Shown here piece by piece: positions 1 through 5,418 of a stretch of DNA of 6,689 bases. The number at the start of each line of letters is the position of its first letter. Within the stretch, counting starts at the first letter, position 1. The translations under genes were made by a program, and so were the position numbers. Under the pieces are notes generated by a model. The model searched no databases. It was given only the letters and a program-made list of their open reading frames with translations, and was not told where the DNA came from. The DNA comes from Chloroflexota bacterium (GTDB lineage Bacteria; Chloroflexota; Dehalococcoidia; JACQGW01). Location: assembly GCA_016199325.1 (NCBI GenBank), contig JACQGW010000228.1, positions 1-6,689 on the forward strand, in the 5' to 3' direction.

Positions 1-554
1 ATGATCTTGGCGCGCTTCTCGCGCTCGGCCTCGGCCTGCCGGGCCATGGCCCGCTGCATCACCTCGGGGAGCTCGACGTCCTTGACCTCGACGGTGCTGA
101 CCTTGATGCCCCAGGGCTCGGTCTGCTCATCGATGATCTGCTGGAGCGTCTGATTGATCTTCTCCCGCTGGGCCAGCAGCTCGTCCAGCTCCGACTGGCC
201 CAGCACGCTCCGCAGCGTGGTCTGCGCGATCTGGAACGTGGCCCGCACGAAATCGGTCACCTGGGTGACGGCTCTGGCCGGATCGACGACCCGGAAATAG
301 ACGACGGCGCTCACCCGGATGCTCACGTTGTCCCGGGAGATGACCTCCTGCGGGGGAACCTCCATGGTCACGACGCGCAGGTCGATCTTGATCAGGCGGT
401 CGACGACGGGGATGATGATGAAGAGTCCCGGGCCTCTGGCGCCGACCAGGCGGCCAAGGCGGAAGATAACGCCCCGCTCGTACTCCTGCACGATCTTGAT
501 GGCCGAGGCCGCGATGAGGACGATGACGCCGAGAACGAAGAGCAGTTGAATCAT
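1..554 (-). CDS. Slipin/stomatin-type SPFH (band 7) membrane protein, 3' end outside window
   Basis: This is a membrane-anchored scaffold of the SPFH/band 7 superfamily, the usual partner of NfeD proteases; such pairs are linked to membrane microdomains and membrane protein quality control. The first 184 codons are present and the C-terminus lies beyond base 1. One hydrophobic segment (about residues 2-20, [19 protein letters not shown]) is followed by the slipin signature [29 protein letters not shown], and the SPFH body with [19 protein letters not shown] and [15 protein letters not shown]. The last visible part ([19 protein letters not shown], then [16 protein letters not shown]) is the start of the charged coiled coil typical of the family. 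Family members are usually about 250-260 residues, so roughly 70 are missing. The start ATG at 554 shares bases with the TGA stop of nfeD (ATGA), so translation is probably coupled. There is no separate promoter, and it should be co-transcribed from the nfeD promoter. The family assignment is very secure; the native substrate is unknown. Confidence 0.95.
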   Translation of the reverse strand, partial: MIQLLFVLGVIVLIAASAIKIVQEYERGVIFRLGRLVGARGPGLFIIIPVVDRLIKIDLRVVTMEVPPQEVISRDNVSIRVSAVVYFRVVDPARAVTQVTDFVRATFQIAQTTLRSVLGQSELDELLAQREKINQTLQQIIDEQTEPWGIKVSTVEVKDVELPEVMQRAMARQAEAEREKRAKI

Positions 555-1897
555 ACGGGTCTCCTTCCTGCTTCGATCGCCTGCTTGCGGGCGACGGGCG
601 TGGGTGGCTGCGGGATGACCTTGAGCCGGAGCCCGTCGACCGCCGTGACCAGGACCGGCTGTCCGACGGCAACCGGCCCGTCCAGGCTTTCAGCCTGCCA
701 GCGCTCACCCTGGATGAGGATCATCCCGCTCGGCTCCAGTGCCGCGCGCACGATGCCGACCTGGCCGACCAGCGTCTCCTGCCCAACGGCCGGCCGCCAG
801 CGCAGCGCGCTGATCGCCTTGCCGACGACGAACAGCGAGAAGCCGGCGATCGTCGCCGAGACGAGGCCGATGAGCGGGAGCGAGATGCCCAGATACGGCG
901 AGGTGCTGTTGACGAGCATGAGCGAGCCGAGGACGAAGCTCAGGAGGCCGCCGATGGTCAACAGGCCGTGGCTCTGGATTTTCACTTCGGCGAAGAAGAG
1001 GGCGAAGCCGAAGAGCATGAAGAGCAGCCCCACGTAGTTCACGGGCAGCATGCCAAGGCCGAAGAGCGCCAGGAGCAACGCGATCCCCCCGACGACGCCC
1101 GGCAGAACGGCGCCGGGCGTCGAGAGCTCCAGCCAGATGCCGAGCATCGCCAGACTCAGCAGCAAGTAGGCGATGTTGGGGTCGGTGATGGCAAAGAGGA
1201 AATCCTCGACCGTGTTCATCGTGGTTGTCCGGACCTCGGCGCCGCGCGTGGCGAGGACCACCGTCCGCGCGTTCGCCGTCACTTCGCGGCCGTCGAGCTG
1301 CTCCAGAAGACCGGGGAGATCGGCCGCCACCAGATCGGCCACCTGCTCCTGGACGGCGTCGCGATCGGTGATGACGACGCTCTCGCGGACGGCACGCTCG
1401 GCCCATTCGGCGTTCCGGCCGCGGTCGCGCGCGAGCGTCGAGATGTAGGCGGCGGCGTCGTTGGTGACCTTCTTGGCCATATCGCCCTCGATGGACTGGC
1501 CCTGGCCGCCAACCGGGTGGGCCGCGCCCATCGTCGTGTTCGGCGCCATGGCGACGACGTGGCCGGCCATCGCCATGAAGGTGCCGGCCGAGGCCGCCCG
1601 GGCGCCCGAGGGCCCGACGTAGACGACGATCGGGACCTTTGAACGGAGCATCCGCTCGACGATCTCCCGCATCGAGCTGTCCAGCCCGCCCGGCGTGTTC
1701 AGCTCGACGATCAGCGCCGCAGCGCCATTGGCTTCAGCCGCGTCCATCGCCCGAGAAAGAAAGCCGGCAGAGACAGGGTTGATCGGTCCCTTGAGACGCA
1801 CGAGATCGACGTGACGGGTGGCGGCGCCGCCGACGAAGGGCAGCGCCAGCCAGAAGACGGATACGACGAGGATGCCGACAAGGCGCACGAGACGCAT
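551..1897 (-). CDS. nfeD: Long-form NfeD membrane-bound serine protease (ClpP-class domain + TM region + NfeD OB fold)
   Basis: The product is a 448-residue polytopic membrane protease. Residues about 1-26 form a signal peptide or TM anchor ([20 protein letters not shown]). Residues about 30-210 are the ClpP/SppA-like domain, with [15 protein letters not shown] (65-79) and the nucleophile serine S103 in GARAASAGT. Lys142/143 in DMAKKVTND fit the catalytic lysine of the Ser-Lys dyad known in archaeal PH1510. Four or five hydrophobic segments follow (about 242-256, 263-283, 286-304, 311-329 and 340-362). The C-terminal NfeD OB fold (about 370-430) starts at [14 protein letters not shown]. In characterised relatives this protease cuts the C-terminal region of the adjacent stomatin, which matches the gene order here. 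ATG 1897 is chosen because GGAGGTGA lies 5 bases upstream (1903-1910) and a signal peptide follows. The reading frame stays open to 2140, but that extension runs through repeats and is not coding. The full length and intact active site suggest a functional gene. Confidence 0.95.
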   Translation of the reverse strand: MRLVRLVGILVVSVFWLALPFVGGAATRHVDLVRLKGPINPVSAGFLSRAMDAAEANGAAALIVELNTPGGLDSSMREIVERMLRSKVPIVVYVGPSGARAASAGTFMAMAGHVVAMAPNTTMGAAHPVGGQGQSIEGDMAKKVTNDAAAYISTLARDRGRNAEWAERAVRESVVITDRDAVQEQVADLVAADLPGLLEQLDGREVTANARTVVLATRGAEVRTTTMNTVEDFLFAITDPNIAYLLLSLAMLGIWLELSTPGAVLPGVVGGIALLLALFGLGMLPVNYVGLLFMLFGFALFFAEVKIQSHGLLTIGGLLSFVLGSLMLVNSTSPYLGISLPLIGLVSATIAGFSLFVVGKAISALRWRPAVGQETLVGQVGIVRAALEPSGMILIQGERWQAESLDGPVAVGQPVLVTAVDGLRLKVIPQPPTPVARKQAIEAGRRPV

Positions 1898-1902
1898 GGC
1901 GT

Positions 1903-1910
1903 TCACCTCC
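1903..1910 (-). promoter_or_regulatory. Strong Shine-Dalgarno sequence of nfeD
   Basis: On the minus strand GGAGGTGA lies 5 bases before the ATG at 1897. It fixes the nfeD start against the longer open frame that reaches 2140. Confidence 0.9.
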
Positions 1911-1948
1911 AGCCTGCGGCTGATGAGGCGGCTGAATCCAGTCACCCT

Positions 1949-1977
1949 ATTATACGCCGGGCGCCGACCTACGCCAA
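1949..1977 (-). promoter_or_regulatory. Sigma70-type promoter of the nfeD-slipin operon
   Basis: The minus strand shows a -35 box TTGGCG (1972-1977), a 17-bp spacer and a perfect -10 box TATAAT (1949-1954). Transcription would start near 1942, giving a leader of about 45 bases before ATG 1897. The box quality stands out in GC-rich DNA. The tandem 10-bp repeats end 14 bases upstream of the -35 box, so they are placed where activators or nucleoid proteins could act; that role is inference. Confidence 0.75.
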
Positions 1978-1990
1978 GGCGTCGACCGGG

Positions 1991-2030
1991 GGAACTCGTG
2001 GGAACTCGTGGGAACTCGTGGGAACTCGGG
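1991..2030. repeat. Four tandem 10-bp repeats (ggaactcgtg)
   Basis: Three exact copies of ggaactcgtg (1991-2020) are followed by one variant ggaactcggg (2021-2030). Inverted, partly diverged copies of the same unit lie at about 2161-2192, on the other side of the palindrome at 2060-2144. The 10-bp period equals about one helical turn, so successive units face the same side of DNA. The array sits just upstream of the nfeD promoter. It could be a protein-binding array or part of a mobile or expandable repeat element; nothing here decides between these. Confidence 0.85.
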
Positions 2031-2059
2031 GGAGCGCTGCTATGCCAAGCCGTCCCCCT

Positions 2060-2144
2060 CGTCATGCTGAGCCGCAGCGAAGCATCTCCCGGGCTCGATC
2101 GAACGATGGCCCGGGGAGATGCTTCGCTGCGGCTCAGCATGACG
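2060..2144. repeat. Long palindrome with 31-bp perfect arms (REP/MITE-like element)
   Basis: The left arm 2060-2090 (beginning cgtcatgctgagccgcag) is the exact reverse complement of 2114-2144. After a one-base bulge the arms continue (gggc against gccc), and the centre contains a small atcg-aa-cgat hairpin (2098-2107), so nearly the whole 85 bp can fold into one hairpin or cruciform. There is no ORF or transposase in it. Arms of this kind (atgctgag...gaagcatctc) resemble dispersed palindromic repeats seen in several GC-rich bacterial genomes; that resemblance is from memory. It lies downstream of the small minus-strand gene at 2171-2473 and upstream of the nfeD promoter, so an RNA copy could act as a terminator or insulator, although no T-run follows. 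Confidence 0.85.
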
Positions 2145-2160
2145 GAGACGCCCTGAGCTC

Positions 2161-2192
2161 CCCCGAGTTCCTACAAGTTCCCCCGACTTCCC
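2161..2192. repeat. Inverted counterpart of the 10-bp repeat array
   Basis: Read on the minus strand this is three 10-bp units, ggaagtcggg, ggaacttgta and ggaactcggg, followed by ggagctc. They are diverged copies of the plus-strand units at 1991-2030, in opposite orientation. The last unit and its ggggag tail match the left side closely (ggaactcgggggagc on both sides). The TAG stop of the small zinc-ribbon-like ORF (2171-2173) lies inside the second unit. Confidence 0.75.
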
Positions 2193-2473
2193 GCCGGCCG
2201 CTGGAGCGCGTGCTCGGGAACATACGCCTCGTTGTGGTAGGCAGGACAGCGGTAGCGAAAGAATCCGGCGGCAGGTGGATAGGGCTCCAGGGTGACGGAC
2301 GTCTTGCATCCCCGGCACTTCCAGGCCAGCAGTGCTGCGGCCGCCGCCCCTGACTCCTGGTCCCCTGCGGCTTGGGACTCCGGGGCCGGCGGGGCAGGTT
2401 CCCGTTCGCCATTCCCAATTCCCGGTCCGTTGGCCTGCCGTCTGCGATGCGGGTGCCCCTTGCGCCCATGCAC
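2171..2473 (-). CDS. Small zinc-ribbon-like hypothetical protein (fourth ligand altered)
   Basis: I do not recognise a named family. The C-terminal half reads like a real compact domain: AWKCRGCKTSVTLEPYPPAA, then GFFRYRCPAYHNEAYVPEHA. With the GTG start at 2473 the protein has 100 residues, with C53-x2-C56 and C76-P-A-Y-H80. This matches a treble-clef or zinc-ribbon pattern (CxxC ... CPxC) in which the last cysteine is tyrosine (TAC in place of TGC); H80 might serve instead. Residues 2-50 look like a low-complexity basic and Ala/Pro linker and may not be translated. The start is uncertain because no clear Shine-Dalgarno sequence is visible. The last five residues (SRGNL) and the stop come from the flanking 10-bp repeat array. 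It could be a functional small metal-binding protein or a decaying remnant. Confidence 0.45.
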   Translation of the reverse strand: MHGRKGHPHRRRQANGPGIGNGEREPAPPAPESQAAGDQESGAAAAALLAWKCRGCKTSVTLEPYPPAAGFFRYRCPAYHNEAYVPEHALQRPAGSRGNL

Positions 2474-2477
2474 GTTC

Positions 2478-2506
2478 TTGTCGGCCTGGGCGCGACGTGA
2501 TAGAAT
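2478..2506 (+). promoter_or_regulatory. Sigma70-type promoter of the sugar-modification operon
   Basis: A -35 box TTGTCG (2478-2483) and a -10 box TAGAAT (2501-2506, five of six consensus bases) are separated by exactly 17 bp. Transcription would start near 2513, about 120 bases before the chosen GTG at 2632. No other good promoter is visible before the four-gene operon. The site overlaps the proposed start region of the divergent small ORF, so the two transcripts may interfere. Confidence 0.65.
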
Positions 2507-2542
2507 CCGCCGGGCCGATTGGCGGCTGGATGGACCGGCAAT

Positions 2543-2573
2543 GCTGCTGCCGTGCATGGCGGCAGGCAGCAGC
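2543..2573 (+). other. Stem-loop in the operon leader
   Basis: gctgctgcc (2543-2551) is the exact reverse complement of ggcagcagc (2565-2573), giving a 9-bp stem with a 13-base loop inside the inferred 5' leader. No run of T follows, so it is not a classical terminator. A 9-bp stem can arise by chance in such GC-rich DNA; any regulatory role is speculative. Confidence 0.35.
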
Positions 2574-2631
2574 TCTTCTACCGCATTGTCTAGCGCCAGC
2601 CGGCCGGATTGTGGAGGACGAGCACAGGGAC

Positions 2632-3594
2632 GTGGGAGACGTGGTGGCGGGCGTCGGGTACATCGGTGGCCGCCTGGTGGAGTATCTGCTCCGCCAGGGC
2701 CGATCCGTCGTCGGCGTCGAGAACGGCTTCTCCACGCCGCTGCCGGCCGTGCGGGCGCTCGATCGTCTCGGCGACTTCCGCCTGGTGGAAGGCAGTATCC
2801 TGAGCGCGGCCACCTTGAAGAAGGCGTTTGCTGACCCCGTGGAGACAGTATACCTGCTGGCCGCACAGGCGAGTGCTCACCCGCTGGCTGCACCGGCGGG
2901 ATACACCGAACAGGTGAACCTGGTCGGCCCCCGCCTCGTGCTCGACGCCGCCGTTGAAGCGGGCGCCCGCACCGTTGTCTACGGCAGCTCGCTCCGGGTG
3001 TACGGGCCGAAGCCCACCGGCGAATGGACCGAGGCGACGCCGTATGGGTCGTTTGGCGACCTGGCGCACCTCTCGAAGATCTACGTCGAGAAGCTGCTGG
3101 ATCTGTACTCCCGGCGTCACGGCCTGCGGGCCATCGCCGCCCGCCTGGCGGTCGTCTACGGCTGCGGTCCCATCCTGAAGCGGGACGAGCGGTTCCTGAC
3201 GGTGCCGCACCGTTTCTGCCTGCAAGCGGTGCGTGGCGAGCCGCTCGTCGTCTGGCCGGACGGCGCCGCGCCCGACGCGTTCGTGCATCTGGACGACGCC
3301 GTCGAGGCGCTGGCGCTGCTCGCTCAGTCCGGCGCGATCGCCGGCTATCGCGCCGTGAACGTCGTCGGCGAGCTGCGCTCGATCCGGGACCTGGCGATGC
3401 TCGTCGCCGCCGAAGCCGGCCGACGGGGCCACCCGGTCGGCGTCGTCGACCACAGCATGAGCGAGGCGCCGCCGGCTGAGATCCGCTCCTGCCTGAAGGA
3501 GCTGACCGGCTTCACGCCGAGGCGTCGCCTGGCGACCACCATTCCGGAGCTGCTGGACGCGTTTGCCGCCAAGGACCTGCCATGCGTGTCCTGA
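2632..3594 (+). CDS. NAD-dependent epimerase/dehydratase-like extended SDR lacking the catalytic tyrosine
   Basis: This is a 320-residue extended SDR, related to nucleotide-sugar epimerases. The N-terminal nucleotide-binding strand and turn are present (VVAGVGYIGGRLVEYLL), but with GxGxxG (G7-V-G9-Y-I-G12) in place of the usual GGxGxxG. The catalytic serine region is kept (Y117-GSSLRVYG, S120 equivalent to GalE S124) and so is the lysine (K149 in HLSKIYVEKLL). The YxxxK tyrosine position is A145, exactly 25 residues after S120 as in E. coli GalE. A nearby Tyr in TPYGSFGD might substitute through a local insertion. The C-terminal half has the family's DAFVHLDDAVEAL and AVNVVGE motifs. GTG 2632 is preferred because it gives a normal beta-1 length and has GGAGGA 13 bases upstream; GTG at 2611 or 2641 remains possible. 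It is first in the operon and overlaps the next gene by 13 bases. It may be an inactive partner of the next SDR or catalyse an unusual reaction. Confidence 0.88.
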   Translation: MGDVVAGVGYIGGRLVEYLLRQGRSVVGVENGFSTPLPAVRALDRLGDFRLVEGSILSAATLKKAFADPVETVYLLAAQASAHPLAAPAGYTEQVNLVGPRLVLDAAVEAGARTVVYGSSLRVYGPKPTGEWTEATPYGSFGDLAHLSKIYVEKLLDLYSRRHGLRAIAARLAVVYGCGPILKRDERFLTVPHRFCLQAVRGEPLVVWPDGAAPDAFVHLDDAVEALALLAQSGAIAGYRAVNVVGELRSIRDLAMLVAAEAGRRGHPVGVVDHSMSEAPPAEIRSCLKELTGFTPRRRLATTIPELLDAFAAKDLPCVS

Positions 3595-4517
3595 TCACCG
3601 GCGGAACCGGGTTCATCGGGTCCCATCTTGCCAGACGGCTCGCCGAAGGGGGCGACCACGTCGTCACGACGTCGCGCTCCCCGGCGGTCGGGCTGCCGTC
3701 CGAGCACGCCATCTGCGACGTTCGCTCGCCGGATGCGCGATCGCTGGCGGCCGGTGCCGACGCGATTGTTCACCTTGCCGGCCTCTCCGACGCGTCGTCG
3801 TCGCTGGCGGCGCCGCTGGCGTACAGCGAAACCAACGCGCTGGGCACGCTGAACATCCTGGAAGGGGCCCGGGCCGGCGGTGGGCTCTTCGTTCTCGCCT
3901 CGTCGCAGCTCATCTACCGGCCGTCGCCCGATCCGCTCTCCGAGGACGACCCGATCGAGCCCGGCGAGCCCTATGGCTACTCGAAGGTGGTCGCCGAACG
4001 GTGGACCGAGATGTACCAGCGATTATACGGGGTCGCAACCGTGGTCCTGCGGTTCTTCTCGGTGTACGGGCCGGGTCAGCTCGTGCAGCGAGGGGCGAGC
4101 GGCGTGATCTCGATCTTCGCCCAGCGAGCACTGGCCGGCGAAGAGATCCGGGTCCACAGTGACCACCATCGGCGGGATTTCGTTAACGTCCGTGACGTCG
4201 TCGACGCCGTCGAGCTGGCGATGCGCCGGCCCGGGGCGGTGGGCAATGCCTACAACGTCGGCTCCGGCCGCCCGACGACGATCCTGGAGCTGGCTGAGCT
4301 TGTGCGGGCGGTCGTCGGTTCGTCATCGCCCATCGCCGTGCTCGGCCACGACCTCGGGCGCAGCCCGATCGCCGACATCACCCGCGCCCGGGCCGATCTC
4401 GGCTACACGCCGAGCGTTCCACTCGACGAGGGAGTACGTGCCTATGTTGACTGGCTCCGGACGCCGGGCCAGCGTGCTGCTGAAAGGCCGGCCGACCGAG
4501 CGGCAACTGGCCGATAG
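3582..4517 (+). CDS. NAD-dependent epimerase/dehydratase (UDP-glucose 4-epimerase-like extended SDR)
   Basis: This 311-residue extended SDR has all the hallmark motifs. There is a Rossmann GGTGFIG (residues 7-13), D (CDVRS) and HLAG at the cofactor site, and NALGTLNILEGAR. The catalytic S108 lies in ASSQLIY, with Y131 and K135 in YGYSK. It also has RFFSVYGPGQ for the substrate side, RRDFVNVRDVVDAV, and NVGSGRPTTILELAELV. It should act in the cytoplasm on an NDP-sugar as a 4-epimerase, a 4,6-dehydratase or a related redox isomerase; the sequence does not tell which. ATG 3582 has AAGGA 6-7 bases upstream and overlaps the previous gene's end by 13 bases, so translation is coupled. The last 15 or so residues (GQRAAERPADRAATGR) look like a tail outside the fold and overlap the next gene. 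As the canonical partner, it may supply the catalysis that the first SDR has lost. Confidence 0.93.
   Translation: MRVLITGGTGFIGSHLARRLAEGGDHVVTTSRSPAVGLPSEHAICDVRSPDARSLAAGADAIVHLAGLSDASSSLAAPLAYSETNALGTLNILEGARAGGGLFVLASSQLIYRPSPDPLSEDDPIEPGEPYGYSKVVAERWTEMYQRLYGVATVVLRFFSVYGPGQLVQRGASGVISIFAQRALAGEEIRVHSDHHRRDFVNVRDVVDAVELAMRRPGAVGNAYNVGSGRPTTILELAELVRAVVGSSSPIAVLGHDLGRSPIADITRARADLGYTPSVPLDEGVRAYVDWLRTPGQRAAERPADRAATGR
4428..4434 (+). promoter_or_regulatory. Ribosome binding site for the TIM-barrel gene
   Basis: GAGGGAG lies 9 bases before ATG 4444, inside the end of the preceding SDR gene. It supports ATG 4444 over GTG 4474, although the latter would place the start directly at beta-strand 1 (VLLKG). 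Confidence 0.55.
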
Positions 4518-5418
4518 GTGCCGTCCCCCGCTGCCCGAGGGGCTGGAGCTCTATCTGGACACGGTGGACGTCGACGCTCCCGGCTGGCTGAACGCCGTCG
4601 TCGACCGGCTGGCCGCGCTGCGCCTGCCGGCCGACTTTGCGCTGATCGTCGAAGGGCCGATGCGGTCGCTGGACGGCACCTTCTTCGACGCCTCGGCCGA
4701 CTCGCCGGCAAACCGGGAGGTCGTCGACCGCCTCGTCGCGCTGGCGCGTGCGATCGGGGCGCGGGCGGTCAACGTCCACGCCATCGCGCCCACCCAGCGG
4801 CTCGACCATCCGGCCCCGGTCGAGCGGCGCCAACTGCTGGCCGCCGCCCTGCCGCTCCTCGGCCGGCTCGTCGCCCGCTGCCGGGAGGCCGATCTCGTTC
4901 CGCTCGTCGAGAACATCCCGCCGCTGGCGCGCATGCGGGAAGGGCGGTTCATGTCGTCCCTCTTCGGCATCCAGCCGAGCGACCTCGTCTGGCTCTGCCG
5001 GATGCTGCCCGGCCTGCGCGTCACCCTCGACGTCTCCCACGCCCAGCTCTGCGTGAACTTCACCCGTGGCGTCGCCGATCCGCTGGCCGAGCGCTTCAGC
5101 CCGCTGTGCCGGGCGCTCGAAGCGCAGCCGGAGGCACCGACGCTGATGCAATATGCGGCGTCCCTCAATGGGCTCGTCGAGAACGTCCACGTGTCCAATG
5201 CGGTCGGGCTGCTCGGGGAGGGGATGCCGTACGATCAGGGCGACATTGAGATGGACCCGATGATCCGGTATCTCGGCGGCGTCGCCCGGTATCTCGTCAC
5301 CGAGACGCTGGAGGCGGACCCCGACGACGCCGTGCTGATGCGGGAAGCCCAGCGGCGTATGCTCGTGGCGCTGGGCGCAGTCGGCAGAACGGAGACGAGC
5401 CGTGCATCCTGGCGCTGA
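4444..5418 (+). CDS. Xylose isomerase-like TIM-barrel protein (sugar phosphate isomerase/epimerase family)
   Basis: The product has 324 residues and fits the AP-endonuclease-2/xylose isomerase-like TIM-barrel superfamily, whose members isomerise or epimerise sugars, inositols and related keto compounds using a divalent metal. Strands and metal ligands appear in the expected order: VNVHAIAPT, E156 in VPLVEN, D196 and H199 in VTLDVSHAQL, H249 in ENVHVSN, and E287 in VTETLE. These match the Glu-Asp-His-Glu set of D-tagatose 3-epimerase-type enzymes, so the site looks active. The motif GEGMPYDQGDIEMDPMI after H249 is the family's substrate-side loop. ATG 4444 with GAGGGAG upstream is the best start; it overlaps the previous gene by 74 bases, which is long, and GTG 4474 would shorten the overlap. 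A sugar isomerase/epimerase between nucleotide-sugar SDRs suggests it acts on a keto-sugar intermediate; this is inference. The exact substrate is unknown. Confidence 0.85.
   Translation: MLTGSGRRASVLLKGRPTERQLADRCRPPLPEGLELYLDTVDVDAPGWLNAVVDRLAALRLPADFALIVEGPMRSLDGTFFDASADSPANREVVDRLVALARAIGARAVNVHAIAPTQRLDHPAPVERRQLLAAALPLLGRLVARCREADLVPLVENIPPLARMREGRFMSSLFGIQPSDLVWLCRMLPGLRVTLDVSHAQLCVNFTRGVADPLAERFSPLCRALEAQPEAPTLMQYAASLNGLVENVHVSNAVGLLGEGMPYDQGDIEMDPMIRYLGGVARYLVTETLEADPDDAVLMREAQRRMLVALGAVGRTETSRASWR

Noticed and set aside
1991..2030. CRISPR-like array
   Set aside because: The units are 10 bp and directly adjacent with no spacers, and there are no cas genes in the window.
1898..2140. 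N-terminal extension of NfeD by 81 residues in the same open frame
   Set aside because: The extension runs through the palindrome, the decamers and the promoter, has no protein-like sequence, and the ATG at 1897 has a strong Shine-Dalgarno sequence followed by a signal peptide.
2332..2631. N-terminal extension of the first SDR upstream of the Rossmann strand
   Set aside because: The translated stretch is rich in Pro, Cys and Arg with no SDR similarity, and most of it lies upstream of the inferred promoter. ATG 2530 has no ribosome binding site.
2590..3453. Minus-strand ORF opposite the first SDR
   Set aside because: The composition is typical of an antisense shadow and no domain is recognisable; the plus frame has clear SDR motifs.
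4518..5249. Long plus-strand ORF overlapping the TIM-barrel gene
   Set aside because: It is an Arg/Ala/Pro-rich shadow frame of the real gene, as expected in GC-rich DNA. The TIM-barrel frame carries ordered metal-ligand motifs.
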